Under the pieces are notes generated by a model. The model did no database searches and was not told the DNA's origin. It saw nothing but the letters and a program-made list of their open reading frames with translations. The position numbers and the translations under genes are program-made. Below, in pieces: positions 31,846 through 40,563 of a DNA stretch of 64,000 nucleotides. Source of the DNA: Actinoplanes auranticolor (GTDB taxonomy: Bacteria; Actinomycetota; Actinomycetes; Mycobacteriales; Micromonosporaceae); assembly GCF_018332655.1 (NCBI RefSeq), contig NZ_BOQL01000048.1, positions 24,357 through 88,356 of the forward strand, written 5' to 3'. Positions within the stretch are counted from its first letter, which is position 1. Each line of letters opens with the position of its first letter.

Positions 31846-32691
31846 CTACAGCGTGAGCATCGCCGCGGCGACCTCGTCGGCGGCGGTATCGGGGATGCTG
31901 GTGGCGGCCCGGTCGAGCACGAGCAGCCGCGCGCCGGGGATCTCGCGGGCGAGGGCCTCGCCGTTGCCCAGCGGGAAGAACGGGTCGCGGCGACCGTGCA
32001 CCACGAGCGTGGGCACCGCCAGCTCGGGCAGACGCTCGCGCCAGCGTGGCGTGCAGTCGAGCTTGGCGAACACCATGCCCAGCTGATTGGCCATCTGGAC
32101 CGCGGGCTGCGGGCCCGGCGTGCGGTCGTAGACCCGCTCGGCGGTCGCGCGGGCCGCGGCCGGGTCGTCGCCGAGGATCTCCGCGCGGATGGCGGCGCTC
32201 TGCGCCACGGCGGCGCGGTCGGACCAGTCGGGCAGCGGGACCGCGAAGGCCCGGCGCATCGTCGCCGCGTCGTGGTCGGGCAGGTCGTCGTCGACCGGGC
32301 CCGGCGCCACGGGCCGGGTCCCGGCCAGGGTGAGCGCCGAGAAGGCGTCCGGGTGGTCCAGCGCGGCGACCTGGGCGACCATGCCGCCGACGCCGATACC
32401 GGCCAGGTGCGCCGGGCGGTCGTCGAGCCCGCGGGCGAGCGCGGCGGCATCGGCGGCGAGGTCGCGCAACGTGTACGCCGGCGCGTCGGGGTCGACGGTT
32501 GCCGACGCGCCGGAGTCGCGCAGGTCGTAGCGCACGACATGGCGTCCGCCGTGGGCGAGGGCCAGGCACAGCGCGTCCGGCCAGGAGAGCATGGTCGTGC
32601 CACCGGCGAGCAGCACCAGGGGTGCCGCCTCGTCACCGAAGTGCTCAACCCCGAGCGTCACGCCCTCCGGTGTGCGGAACGCGGAATGCAT
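31846..32691 (-). CDS. alpha/beta-hydrolase fold protein lacking Ser and His of the triad
   Basis: The 281-residue protein has the RdmC/DhaA-like fold: L-V-L-L-A-G-G-T-T-M-L-S-W near the oxyanion hole, Y-D-L-R-D-S-G-A-S, and the acid strand H-G-R-R-D-P-F-F-P. The nucleophile elbow reads H-L-A-G-I-G-V-G-G-M, with Gly at position 100 where Ser is expected. The histidine position (usually G-x-G-H-x-x-P) reads R-A-A-T-S-I-P. Both triad residues are thus replaced in an otherwise intact frame, suggesting a non-hydrolytic binding protein. GAGGGGAG precedes ATG 32689-32691. Confidence 0.8.
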   Translation of the reverse strand: MHSAFRTPEGVTLGVEHFGDEAAPLVLLAGGTTMLSWPDALCLALAHGGRHVVRYDLRDSGASATVDPDAPAYTLRDLAADAAALARGLDDRPAHLAGIGVGGMVAQVAALDHPDAFSALTLAGTRPVAPGPVDDDLPDHDAATMRRAFAVPLPDWSDRAAVAQSAAIRAEILGDDPAAARATAERVYDRTPGPQPAVQMANQLGMVFAKLDCTPRWRERLPELAVPTLVVHGRRDPFFPLGNGEALAREIPGARLLVLDRAATSIPDTAADEVAAAMLTL

Positions 32692-32736
32692 CGCTCGTCT
32701 CCCCTCGCCGCCGACCTGCACGACTGTGGTGGTCGA

Positions 32737-33024
32737 TCAGAACGGGGGCGCGTCCTCGCCCATCAGCGCCAGGGTGACGCCGCCTTTTCCGGTCTTCAGG
32801 CTCTGCACCACGACCTTGCCGGTGCGGCCGTCGGGCAGCTCCAGCGTGAACGTCTTGCCGACCGCATTCTTGGGGCCGTAGCCGGCGTCGTTCGCCGGCC
32901 GGAAGTCGCCCGCCCAGGGCGGGACACCGCCCCGGCGGCTGGGCTCGGCGAAGAGCGCGGCGGTGCCGGGGGTACGGGTGCCGTCGGCGGCGACGAGCGT
33001 TGAGGAACTGCGAAAGGTAGCCAT
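32737..33024 (-). CDS. small conserved hypothetical protein, 95 aa
   Basis: The 95-residue protein has no signal or membrane segment. A beta-strand-rich C-terminal half (K-T-F-T-L-E-L-P-D-G-R-T-G-K-V-V-V-Q-S-L...V-T-L-A-L-M-G) suggests a small barrel. Family not recognised. The ATG at 33022-33024 is preferred to a TTG nine nt upstream. TAGCCT lies 8 nt before the ATG, which may be another leaderless promoter. It lies 45 bp downstream of the pseudo-hydrolase start on the same strand. Confidence 0.5.
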   Translation of the reverse strand: MATFRSSSTLVAADGTRTPGTAALFAEPSRRGGVPPWAGDFRPANDAGYGPKNAVGKTFTLELPDGRTGKVVVQSLKTGKGGVTLALMGEDAPPF

Positions 33025-33181
33025 ATGCGTCAAGGCTAACCGAGCAGGCCGGTCCGTGGGGAACGCCGCCCGGTCCGGTTGCCGGACGACGGTTGATGAT
33101 CACTCAGCGTGGCATCGACTCTCTACTATGCCTGGGGTCGCGGCACCGCCGCCGCGAGCCACCGTCAGAAGGGTCGTCCGT

Positions 33182-34891
33182 ATGCCACTGAAGGCGCACC
33201 GACTACTGACCGCAGCGCTGGCCGGCATAGTCCTGGCCACCGTCGCCGCCGCGCCCGGGTCGGCCGCACCGGCCGCCGCCGAGCGCACCAGCAAGGCGGA
33301 GAGCCGCCGGGTCGATGCCGTGCCCACGCCCAGACTCGGCTGGTACAAGTGTTACGACATCGCCGAGTGTGCGACCGCGCAGCTGCCGCTCGACTACGAC
33401 AAGCCCAAGGGCGCGACCACCGAGATCGCCATTCTCCGGGTCAAGGCCAAGGACCAGAAGCGCAAGATCGGCAGCCTGTTCCTCAACCCGGGCGGTCCGG
33501 GTGGATCGGCGACCGACTTCGCGCTGTTCGCGCCGTACTTCCTCAGCGACTCGCTCCTGCAGCGCTTCGACATCGTGGGTGTCGACCCGCGCGGCATCGG
33601 GGCCAGCGCGAACCTCCGCTGTTTCAAGTCGGTCAAGGACCAGACCGCGGTCCTCGATCTGCTGAACGTGCCGTTCCCGGTCACGAAGACCGAGGAGCAG
33701 CGGTACGTGAAGGGGTCGAAGCAGTTGGGCAGGGCCTGCTCCACCACCGGCCGGCCGCTCGCCGGCGCGATGTCCACCGCCGAGGTGGCCCGCGACATGG
33801 ACGTCATGCGCCGCGCCGTGGGTGACCGCAAGCTCAACTACCTGGGCTTCAGCTACGGCAGCGCCCTGGGCCAGTACTACGCGAACATGTTCCCCGACCG
33901 GTTCCGGGCCCTGGCCGTGGACGGCGTGCTCGACCCGACCGACTGGGTGGGCAGCACCCGGGAGATCCTCGACCAGCGGCTGCGCTCGTCCGACGGTGCG
34001 TACCGCGCGTTGATCGAGATCCTGAAGCGCTGCGACAAGGCGGGTGAGAAGTTCTGCGTCTTCGCCGGCGGCGACCCGGTCAAGAACTTCGCGACCATCG
34101 CCCGCGAGCTGCGCGCGAAGCCGCTCGAACTACCCGACGGCGCGGGCGGCACGATCACCGTCACGTACGCGGTCTTCGTCAGCGCGATCCTCGGCTCGCT
34201 CTACGGCGTCGACGCCGGCCAGGTGGTCACCGAGATCGCCGCGGAGGTCTGGGCGGCACTGCGCGGAGGCTCGACGGCCGCGCTGACCGAACGGGCCCGG
34301 GAGGCCCGGGCGACCAAGCGGGGGTACGACTTCCCGTACCAGAACGGATTCGAGGCCAGCAGCGCGGTCATCTGCACCGACGGCCGGCACCCGGCGGACG
34401 CCGGACTCTGGCCGGCCGCCACTGCCCGGCGCGACCAGCAGGCGCCCTACTTCGGCCGGGCCTGGGGCTGGATCGACAGCCAGTGCGCGCACAAGACGTG
34501 GACGGTCCAGGACGAGGACGCCTACCGCGGGCCGTTCACCCGGCGGACCGCCGCTCCGGTGCTGGTCGTCGGCAACTTCTGGGACCCGGCGACGAACTAC
34601 CGGGGAGCCGTCACGTCGAGCCGGCTGCTGCCGAACTCGCGGCTGCTGTCGAGCAACAACTGGGGCCACACCGCGTACGGCTCGGGTGTGTGCGCCACCA
34701 CCGCGATCGACAACTACCTGCTGACCGGTACGCCGCCCGCCAAGGGCACGGTCTGCACGGACTCGGTGCAGCCGTTCACCGAGCCGCTGCCGCCGGCGGG
34801 GGAGGCCACCACGCTGTCCTCGCCGACCGGTAAGCAGCGTCCGCCGGTCGCCACGCTGATCCCGGAGTCGGTGCTGACGCCGCAGCAGTGA
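33182..34891 (+). CDS. secreted tripeptidyl-aminopeptidase-like serine protease (alpha/beta hydrolase)
   Basis: The 569-residue protein has a Sec signal peptide (about 1-29, cleavage near A-P-G-S-A-A). The mature region resembles Streptomyces TAP/SlpD/SlpE: W-Y-K-C, L-P-L-D-Y-D-K-P, N-P-G-G-P-G-G-S oxyanion segment, V-D-P-R-G-I-G-A-S. The triad is S224 (L-G-F-S-Y-G-S), D468 (N-F-W-D-P-A-T) and H496 (W-G-H-T-A-Y). Such enzymes release N-terminal tripeptides from extracellular peptides. GAAGGG stands before the ATG. It is convergent with no near gene and stands alone. Confidence 0.92.
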   Translation: MPLKAHRLLTAALAGIVLATVAAAPGSAAPAAAERTSKAESRRVDAVPTPRLGWYKCYDIAECATAQLPLDYDKPKGATTEIAILRVKAKDQKRKIGSLFLNPGGPGGSATDFALFAPYFLSDSLLQRFDIVGVDPRGIGASANLRCFKSVKDQTAVLDLLNVPFPVTKTEEQRYVKGSKQLGRACSTTGRPLAGAMSTAEVARDMDVMRRAVGDRKLNYLGFSYGSALGQYYANMFPDRFRALAVDGVLDPTDWVGSTREILDQRLRSSDGAYRALIEILKRCDKAGEKFCVFAGGDPVKNFATIARELRAKPLELPDGAGGTITVTYAVFVSAILGSLYGVDAGQVVTEIAAEVWAALRGGSTAALTERAREARATKRGYDFPYQNGFEASSAVICTDGRHPADAGLWPAATARRDQQAPYFGRAWGWIDSQCAHKTWTVQDEDAYRGPFTRRTAAPVLVVGNFWDPATNYRGAVTSSRLLPNSRLLSSNNWGHTAYGSGVCATTAIDNYLLTGTPPAKGTVCTDSVQPFTEPLPPAGEATTLSSPTGKQRPPVATLIPESVLTPQQ

Positions 34892-34954
34892 CCGTTCGTG
34901 GGCGGGGTGGCCGCGGCTGCCCCGCCCACGCGGGCCGGGGCCGCCGAGGCGTGC

Positions 34955-34960
34955 CAGGAT
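34955..34960 (+). promoter_or_regulatory. -10-like CAGGAT, leaderless type
   Basis: CAGGAT ends 6 nt before ATG 34967, the same spacing as other leaderless starts in the window, although its first base deviates from TANNNT. Confidence 0.35.
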
Positions 34961-34966
34961 CTGGCC

Positions 34967-35629
34967 ATGGTCGAGCAACGCCCTCGCAAGCGGGCCTCCT
35001 ACCACCACGGCGATCTGCGCGCCGCTCTCATCGGGGCCGGGATCGATCTCGCTCGCGAGGGCGGCCCGCAAGCCCTGGTCCTGCGGGAAGTGACCAGGGT
35101 CGTCGGTGTCGCGCCCAACTCGGCCTACGGTCACTTCCCGACCCTGACCGCCCTGAAGAAGGCGGTCGCGCAGCGGGCCCGCGGCGACATGGCCGTGGCC
35201 ATGAAGGCCCACCTCGACGGCGTGGCCCCGGCCGAGCCCGCCGACGCGCGGGAGGCGGCGACGACCTACCTGCGCGAGGTCGGCCGGGCCTACGTGCAGT
35301 ACGCCCTGACGGAGCCCGGACTGTTCCGCACCGCGATGGGCGGCGACCCCACCGGGATCCGAGTTCCCGCGGCGCCCGCCGACACGTCCGGGGACGAGGA
35401 CGACCGGCCCAGGCCGAGGGCCTTCCTGGAGCGCGCGCTCACCCGGCTCGTCGAGGTGGGCTGCCTGCGTCCCGAGGACACGGGCAAGGCCGTGACGGCC
35501 AGCTGGGCCACGGTGCACGGTTTGTCGATCATGTTGCTCGACCTGCTGCCGCAGCTGACCGCCGAGGAGAAGAACATGGCCATCGACGACGCTCTCGCCG
35601 TGCTCGTGGCGGGACTGATCCGGCCCTGA
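34967..35629 (+). CDS. TetR-family transcriptional regulator
   Basis: The 220-residue protein has the TetR N-terminus (A-S-Y-H-H-G-D-L-R-A-A-L-I-G-A-G-I-D-L-A...VTRVVGVAPNSAYGHFPTLTALKKAV) and a TetR_C_33-like C-terminal domain with Y-V-Q-Y-A-L-T-E-P-G-L-F-R-T-A-M and A-x-W-A-T-V-H-G-L-S. The effector is unknown. ATG 34967 is chosen because the conserved RKRASYHHGDLR begins six residues later. The DUF1152 remnant starts 17 bp after its stop. Confidence 0.88.
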   Translation: MVEQRPRKRASYHHGDLRAALIGAGIDLAREGGPQALVLREVTRVVGVAPNSAYGHFPTLTALKKAVAQRARGDMAVAMKAHLDGVAPAEPADAREAATTYLREVGRAYVQYALTEPGLFRTAMGGDPTGIRVPAAPADTSGDEDDRPRPRAFLERALTRLVEVGCLRPEDTGKAVTASWATVHGLSIMLLDLLPQLTAEEKNMAIDDALAVLVAGLIRP

Positions 35630-35646
35630 CGGACGCCGGCCCCTCG

Positions 35647-36012
35647 TTGCTCACCCCGCCGCTGTTCGCCGCTCTGGCCCCGGCCCGCAACGTCCTCATC
35701 GCCGGTGCGGGCGGCGGCCTCGACGCGGCGGTGAAGCTGGTGACCTGGCCGACCATCGTCCACGGCCAGATCGCCGCGGCCACCAGGGGCGCCTTCGGGG
35801 ACGTCCAGTTCACCCGGCGCACCAGCGGCAGCACCCTGTTCGTCAATCCGCTGACGGCCATGTACTTCACGGTCGACCTGGACAAGCTCGCCGCCCGCTG
35901 CCTGTACATCGACCGCATCGAGAACGCCTGGGGCCGGCGTCAGGTGACCGGGCGCATCGAAGCGTTCCGCAGCGAGATCTCGCCCCGGATCCCGCGCGTC
36001 TTCCCGCAATGA
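35647..36012 (+). pseudogene. internally deleted DUF1152 protein remnant
   Basis: The frame (TTG at 35647) begins with the DUF1152 N-terminus L-L-T-P-P-L-F-A-A-L-A-P-A-R-N-V-L-I-A-G-A-G-G-G-L-D. It then jumps directly to the family's C-terminal region (I-V-H-G-Q-I-A-A-A-T-R-G-x-F-G-D-V-x-F-T-R-R-T-x-G-S-x-L-F-V-N-P-L-T-A-M-Y-F). About 200 central residues of the usual ~320 are missing, and the junction is in frame. A 121-aa product is possible but would lack most of the fold. Confidence 0.65.
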
Positions 36013-36025
36013 CCACTGTGGTGGG

Positions 36026-38788
36026 TCAGCGCCGGCCGACCAGGTCGCCCACCTCCGTACGGGACGAGACGCCCAGCTTGCGCAGGATGTTGGAGACGTG
36101 CACGGCCGCGGTCTTCGGTGAGATGTAGAGACGCCGGGCCAGTTCCGTGTTGGTCAGCCCGTCGCTGATCAGCACGGCCACCTCCCGCTCGCGGGGCGTC
36201 AGCGCGGCCGGGCCGGTCACCGCGGGCGGTGCGTCGGCCGGGGCCATGCCCAGCCGGGCGCGTACCCCGGCGAGCTGGTCCACCCGCCAGCCCCGCCACC
36301 CGGACAGCAACGACGCGGCCGCCCCGGCCTGCGCGGTGGCCTCCTCGCGGCGGTCGGCGGCGAGCAGGCAGCGGGCGGCGCCGACGTGGACGGTGCCGCG
36401 GTTCGCCGGCCCCAGGATGTGCGCGTCGGTGATCGAAAGGTAGCCGGCCAGCGCCTCGGCGTGCCGGCCGCGCGCCTCCGCGAGCTGGGCGTCGACGAGC
36501 GTCCGGTAGGCGTCCCACACGTCCTCGTCGAGCAGTGCGGCGGCCATCCGGTCGAGCTGGTGCGCCGGCAGGCCGATCCGCAGAGCCGCGGAGATCAGGT
36601 CGTGGGCCTGTTCCCCGCTGTGCCAGTTCTCCTCGTTCATGACGGTGACGAGCTCGTCGAGGGTCGCCTCGGCGCGGGGCAGGTCGCCGCGGCGGCAGGC
36701 GAGGTTGAACGCCAGGCCGGGGATCGTGGTCGGCGGATTGTTGGGCAGCGCGGCCAGGTCGGCGATGAGCTGCTCGACCCGGTCCAGCTCGCCGGCCTCC
36801 AGGTAGAGCCCGGCGAGGAAGACCCCGTGGTAGTCGGCCCAGCGGCCCCGGCGCCGGTAGCCGCGGTCCTGCTCGCGTCCGTTCTCCAGGGCCGCGATCG
36901 CGGCGTCCAGGTCGCCGGCCCGCAGTGCGAGGCGGGCCCGGCCCTGGAAGTACGTGGCCACGGCGAGCGACTCGAAGCCGGCCCGTTCGGCGTCGGTCCG
37001 CATCCGTTCCAGGGTCTCGGCGTGCTCGGCCGGCGAGGTGGGCGGCTCGCCGTGCACCAGGTTGTTCAGGGCGCGGGCGGCCAGCACCCACTCGCCCGCC
37101 TTCTCGGCCTCGTCGACCAGGCCGGACAGGATCTCCCGGCCGGCCGCGGCGGTCTGCGGCCGTTCGGTGAGGGTGGAGCCCTTCTCCAGCAGCGCGGCGA
37201 GACGCACGGCGGGCAGGTCGAACTCGTCCGCCAGGGCCAGGGCACTGTCGGCCCAGTGCAGCGCGGCGTCGGGGTCGTCGCGCAGGTACGCCGACTGGGC
37301 GATCGCGGTCATCGCCCGGGCCTGGTCGGCCCCGGGCGGCAGCTGCGCGATCAGGGTCTCGATGTCCTGGGTGAGGGTGCGCATCTCGGCGGTCTCCCGC
37401 GACTCCCAGGCGATGCGGACCAGCAGGTACAGCGACTCGGCCCGGTCGGTCGTGGTGCCGGCGAGGTCCCGCCAGCGCCGGCCGTACCGCAGGGCGTCGT
37501 CCAGCAGACCCGCCAGCCACGCCGCCCGGGCCGCGGCGGCCAGCAGCTCGGTGTCGTCGGGCACCTCGTCGAGGCCCATCTCGGCCAGCTGCAGGGCCTG
37601 GTACGCCGAGCCGATCGAGAGGTAGAGCGCGGCGCCCCGGCGGGCCGCGGCGATCATGTCGTCGTACCGGCCGGCGCCGCGGGCGTGGTGCGCCACCATG
37701 GCCGGGTCGGAGCCGCCGGCGCCCGCGACCGGGCCGGCCGCGCCGCGCAGCAGGACGTCGAGGGCCGCCTCGTGCAGCCGGCGGCGTTGCCGGCCGAGCA
37801 TCTGATCGGCGATCGCCTCGCGGACCAGGGCGTGCCGGAACGCGAACTCGTCCTCGCCCGACTCGACCAGCACGCCCCGGGTGACCAGGTCGCGCAGGGC
37901 GGCGATGAGCTCGTCCTCGCCCGTTCCGGTCACTTCGGCGAGCAGATCGAACGGGATGCGGTGGCCCAGCACGGTGGCCGCCTCGACGATGCGGTGGCTG
38001 AGCGGCTCGAGGTCGTCGACCTGGCGGCGCAGCACGTCGGCCAGGCTCCACGGCAGCGGCTGCTCGACCAGGGCGTCCACGTCGTACCCGGGCAGGGCAC
38101 GCAGCAGCTCCTCCAGGAAGAACGGGTTGCCGCCGGTGCGGTGGTGCAGCGCCGTCGCGGCGCGCAGCGGCGCGGGCGCGCCGGTGGCTGCCGCGAGCAA
38201 CGCCGCGGTCTGCGCGGGGGTGAGGCGGTCCAGGCGTACGTGGGTGACGGCGTGCCGGCGTTCCATGCGGGCCAGCAGTCCCGCCACCGGCCGGCGGCGG
38301 GTCACCTCGTCCGGCCGGTACGTGCCGATGAGCAGCCGGGGCCCGCGCTGGTCCGCGATCCGCTCGAACAGCGCCGCGCTCTCCGAGTCGGCCCAGTGCA
38401 GATCCTCGAAGACGACGACGGCGGGGGAGTCGCCGATCAGGTCGGCCAGGATGGCCAGTCCGGTGTGCAGGCGCTCGACCGGGCTGCGCCGCGGGTCCGC
38501 GAGGGCCGCCAACTGTTCCTCGTCGACTTCCGGGTGGCCGTCGATGGCGTCCAGGAGCACCTCGTACGGCCGGGACAGCGAGCCGGGCTCCGCCTGGCCG
38601 ACCAGCACCACGGTCGCCGCCGGCACGGTCGCCAGCAACTCGTGCACCAGCCGGGTCTTGCCGATGCCCGGCTCGCCGGCGATGAGGGCGACCGCCGGCT
38701 CATGCGCCGAAGCGAGCTGCGCCAGCCGGCGCAGCTCGCTCTCCCGCCCGATCATCACCGGGCCGGCACCGCCGCGGATGGTTCGCAC
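36026..38788 (-). CDS. LAL-type LuxR-family ATP-binding regulator
   Basis: The 920-residue protein has an N-terminal AAA-type ATPase with Walker A G-E-P-G-I-G-K-T (38-45) and Walker B V-V-V-F-E-D-L-H-W-A-D. A long helical, TPR-like sensor region follows. The C-terminal LuxR/GerE helix-turn-helix reads L-T-P-R-E-R-E-V-A...GLTNTELARRLYISPKTAAVHVSNILRKLG. MalT-like regulators of this size activate transcription on binding a ligand plus ATP. The start is GTG at 38786-38788, with TACCCT six nt upstream, and no Shine-Dalgarno. Its promoter lies inside the preceding small gene. Confidence 0.92.
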   Translation of the reverse strand: MRTIRGGAGPVMIGRESELRRLAQLASAHEPAVALIAGEPGIGKTRLVHELLATVPAATVVLVGQAEPGSLSRPYEVLLDAIDGHPEVDEEQLAALADPRRSPVERLHTGLAILADLIGDSPAVVVFEDLHWADSESAALFERIADQRGPRLLIGTYRPDEVTRRRPVAGLLARMERRHAVTHVRLDRLTPAQTAALLAAATGAPAPLRAATALHHRTGGNPFFLEELLRALPGYDVDALVEQPLPWSLADVLRRQVDDLEPLSHRIVEAATVLGHRIPFDLLAEVTGTGEDELIAALRDLVTRGVLVESGEDEFAFRHALVREAIADQMLGRQRRRLHEAALDVLLRGAAGPVAGAGGSDPAMVAHHARGAGRYDDMIAAARRGAALYLSIGSAYQALQLAEMGLDEVPDDTELLAAAARAAWLAGLLDDALRYGRRWRDLAGTTTDRAESLYLLVRIAWESRETAEMRTLTQDIETLIAQLPPGADQARAMTAIAQSAYLRDDPDAALHWADSALALADEFDLPAVRLAALLEKGSTLTERPQTAAAGREILSGLVDEAEKAGEWVLAARALNNLVHGEPPTSPAEHAETLERMRTDAERAGFESLAVATYFQGRARLALRAGDLDAAIAALENGREQDRGYRRRGRWADYHGVFLAGLYLEAGELDRVEQLIADLAALPNNPPTTIPGLAFNLACRRGDLPRAEATLDELVTVMNEENWHSGEQAHDLISAALRIGLPAHQLDRMAAALLDEDVWDAYRTLVDAQLAEARGRHAEALAGYLSITDAHILGPANRGTVHVGAARCLLAADRREEATAQAGAAASLLSGWRGWRVDQLAGVRARLGMAPADAPPAVTGPAALTPREREVAVLISDGLTNTELARRLYISPKTAAVHVSNILRKLGVSSRTEVGDLVGRR

Positions 38789-38958
38789 GACGCCAGGGTA
38801 CCGGTGGGCTGTCCGCGGACGGCCGAGGTTTTCCGGGCCCTGCGGGCTCTGCGGGCCCGCCGGGCGCTGGTGAGCAGGCGCTCCCGATCCGCCTCGGCGA
38901 TCAACTCACGGTGCCGGTCGTTCGCCAGGGCCAGCAGGAGGTCCGGGTGCATCATCAT
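38755..38958 (-). CDS. small actinobacterial protein of the MMHPDLLLALA type, 67 aa
   Basis: The 67-residue protein starts M-M-M-H-P-D-L-L-L-A-L-A-N-D-R-H-R-E-L-I-A-E-A-D-R. I recall this short amphipathic helical start from many unannotated actinomycete small proteins. An Arg/Ala-rich tract follows. AGGAGAG stands 5 nt before the first ATG, strongly supporting translation. It overlaps the start of the LuxR-type gene by 34 bp and probably belongs to the same transcription unit. Function unknown. Confidence 0.65.
   Translation of the reverse strand: MMMHPDLLLALANDRHRELIAEADRERLLTSARRARRARRARKTSAVRGQPTGTLASCEPSAAVPAR
38795..38800 (-). promoter_or_regulatory. -10 element TACCCT, leaderless type, for the LuxR regulator
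   Basis: On the minus strand TACCCT ends 6 nt before the GTG start of the LAL regulator. It is located within the coding region of the upstream 67-aa gene, so the regulator can be transcribed independently. Confidence 0.45.
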
Positions 38959-39077
38959 GGCTTCTCTCCTCGTCAACCGGTGATGGATCAATCGTCGGCT
39001 GACGGGGGAGCTGTCACATCGGACGCGATCACCTATCTTGGCTGTCGCTCCGCTTTAGTGGGGGTACGCGGGCCGCC

Positions 39078-39089
39078 TAGGTATACCTA
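39078..39089. promoter_or_regulatory. perfect 12-bp palindrome TAGGTATACCTA
   Basis: It lies downstream of the reductase gene's stop (39101) and 120 bp upstream of the 67-aa gene, in AT-richer DNA. It is a candidate operator for the small-protein/LuxR unit. Confidence 0.4.
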
Positions 39090-39100
39090 CGAGCCTGCTC

Positions 39101-39715
39101 TCAGGTGCTGCTGATGGTGACGGTCTGTCCGGGGAAGTGTCCGCGTACCGCCTCCTCGACCATGGCTGCCGCGACCGTCCCCCGGCTCACCCGGCCGGGC
39201 AGGAATCGTCTCGGGGTCCGGTCCAGGGTCAGGGTGCGCCGGGCGGGGGTCGCCGGGCCGTCGGTCAGCAGGCCGGCGTGGAACACCGTTCCGCCCGTGG
39301 CGATGACCGTGGCATCGGCCGTGACCTTGTCGGGCAGCTCGTCGCGCAGGAAGAGCTTGATCAGGGCCCGGGTGAGCGGGCCGGCGACGTCGGCCGACGG
39401 TCCCGTGCCCAGCGCCCCGAGCCAGATGATGCGAGGAACGCCGGAGGCGGCGACAGCCTTGGCGCCGGCGGTGAGAACCCCGGGCGGAGTGCCTTTGGCG
39501 ACACCGAGTCCGGACAGCACGACGTCACAGTCGATGACGGCCCGCTCGATCGATTCCGGGTCGTGCACGTCGGCCGCGGCAGTGGTGAGTCCGGGCCGGA
39601 CAGGTATCCGTCCGGGCTGCCGGGCGATGCACGTCACCGCCAGCCCTCGGTCGAGCGCGGCAGTGACCATCAGGGTTCCGGTGGCGCCGGTGGCGCCGAG
39701 TACGGCAATACGCAT
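39101..39715 (-). CDS. NAD(P)-binding atypical SDR (NmrA/YwnB-like)
   Basis: The 204-residue protein begins M-R-I-A-V-L-G-A-T-G-A-T-G, the nucleotide-binding turn of atypical SDR (NAD(P)H-binding) proteins. It has A-A-D-V-H-D-P-E-S, D-V-V-L-S-G-L-G-V and a late V-S-R-G-T-V-A-A-A-M-V segment. No Tyr-x-x-x-Lys pair is present, so it may be a redox sensor or epimerase-like protein. It lies 28 bp downstream of the IMPase-like gene on the same strand, probably co-transcribed. Confidence 0.85.
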   Translation of the reverse strand: MRIAVLGATGATGTLMVTAALDRGLAVTCIARQPGRIPVRPGLTTAAADVHDPESIERAVIDCDVVLSGLGVAKGTPPGVLTAGAKAVAASGVPRIIWLGALGTGPSADVAGPLTRALIKLFLRDELPDKVTADATVIATGGTVFHAGLLTDGPATPARRTLTLDRTPRRFLPGRVSRGTVAAAMVEEAVRGHFPGQTVTISST

Positions 39716-39743
39716 GGCAGTCTTCCTCGATCACAGTGGAGGG

Positions 39744-40529
39744 TCAGAGCGTGTTCTGCAGGACGTCCAGGGCGGCGGCGTGCACACCGGGCGCGGCGGC
39801 CACGTAGCCGTTGCTGGTGATCTCCCACGGCTTGCCGTCGAAGTCGGTGACGACACCGCCGGCCTCCCGGACCAGCAGCAGCGGGCCGATGTGCGACCGC
39901 ACGTTCTCGAACTGCCAGTGCACGTCCAGCCGTCCGGCCGCCACCTGGCTGAGCTCGCGCCCGACCGGCACCGACGAGCGGACGTACAGGGCGCGCTGCA
40001 GCATGGCGGTCATCGAGGTGCCGACCTGCCGGGCCACCACGGCCGAGTGGCCGGGGCGGGCCTGGCCGGTTCCGGTCAGGGCGAGGGCCAGGTCGGTCTT
40101 GGCCGAGACCGCCATCCGGGTGCCGTTGAGGAACGCCCCGCCGCCGTCGGCAGCGGTGAACGTCTCGTCGGACCAGGGCGCGTAGAGCACCGCGAACACC
40201 GGGTGGCCGTCGCGGACCAGCGCGACGCCGATGTTCCAGTCGGTCATGCCGTGGGCCAGGTTGAGGTTGCCGCCGACCGGGTCGACGACCCACCGGTCGC
40301 CGCCGGCCAGCGGGCCGGTGGCGTGCTCGTCCTCCTCCCAGCCGGAGCCGGGCAGCGCGGCGAGCAGGGCGGGCCGCAGCAGGTCGGCAACGGCGCCGTC
40401 GTGGCGCCGCAGGCTCCTGAACAGCTCGTCCTCGGTCGCGACGCGGTTGCCGGGGGCGAAGTAGCCCCGCAGGCGGGCGCCGGCCTCCCGGACCAGATCG
40501 GTGGTGGTGGAGATCAGGTCATCGGTCAT
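39744..40529 (-). CDS. inositol-monophosphatase-family protein with altered metal sites
   Basis: The 261-residue protein has the IMPase fold: G-W-E-E-D-E-H (motif of the first Glu), W-V-V-D-P, G-x-x-x-N-G and L-L-L-V-R-E-A-G-G-V. The metal motif DPIDGTxN reads D83-P-V-G86-G87-N88, so the second Asp is Gly. The late W-D-x-A-A-G motif reads E-N-V-R-S-H-I, losing the third metal Asp. Two of three magnesium ligands are thus changed, and catalytic activity is doubtful. It is divergent from the LysR gene, 66 bp apart, and is likely its target. Confidence 0.82.
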   Translation of the reverse strand: MTDDLISTTTDLVREAGARLRGYFAPGNRVATEDELFRSLRRHDGAVADLLRPALLAALPGSGWEEDEHATGPLAGGDRWVVDPVGGNLNLAHGMTDWNIGVALVRDGHPVFAVLYAPWSDETFTAADGGGAFLNGTRMAVSAKTDLALALTGTGQARPGHSAVVARQVGTSMTAMLQRALYVRSSVPVGRELSQVAAGRLDVHWQFENVRSHIGPLLLVREAGGVVTDFDGKPWEITSNGYVAAAPGVHAAALDVLQNTL

Positions 40530-40563
40530 GATCTGAGTCTTGGCCGTACCCAGAGATAAGTAC

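Noticed and set aside
33093..33129. TTGATG and TACTAT as a promoter of the secreted peptidase gene
   Set aside because: The hexamers are 25 bp apart, too far for a sigma-70 promoter. TACTAT alone could be a -10, but the evidence is weak.
36386..38983. An 865-codon plus-strand frame opposite the LuxR-type gene
   Set aside because: It lacks any family motif, has skewed composition and is fully antisense to a clearly assigned protein.
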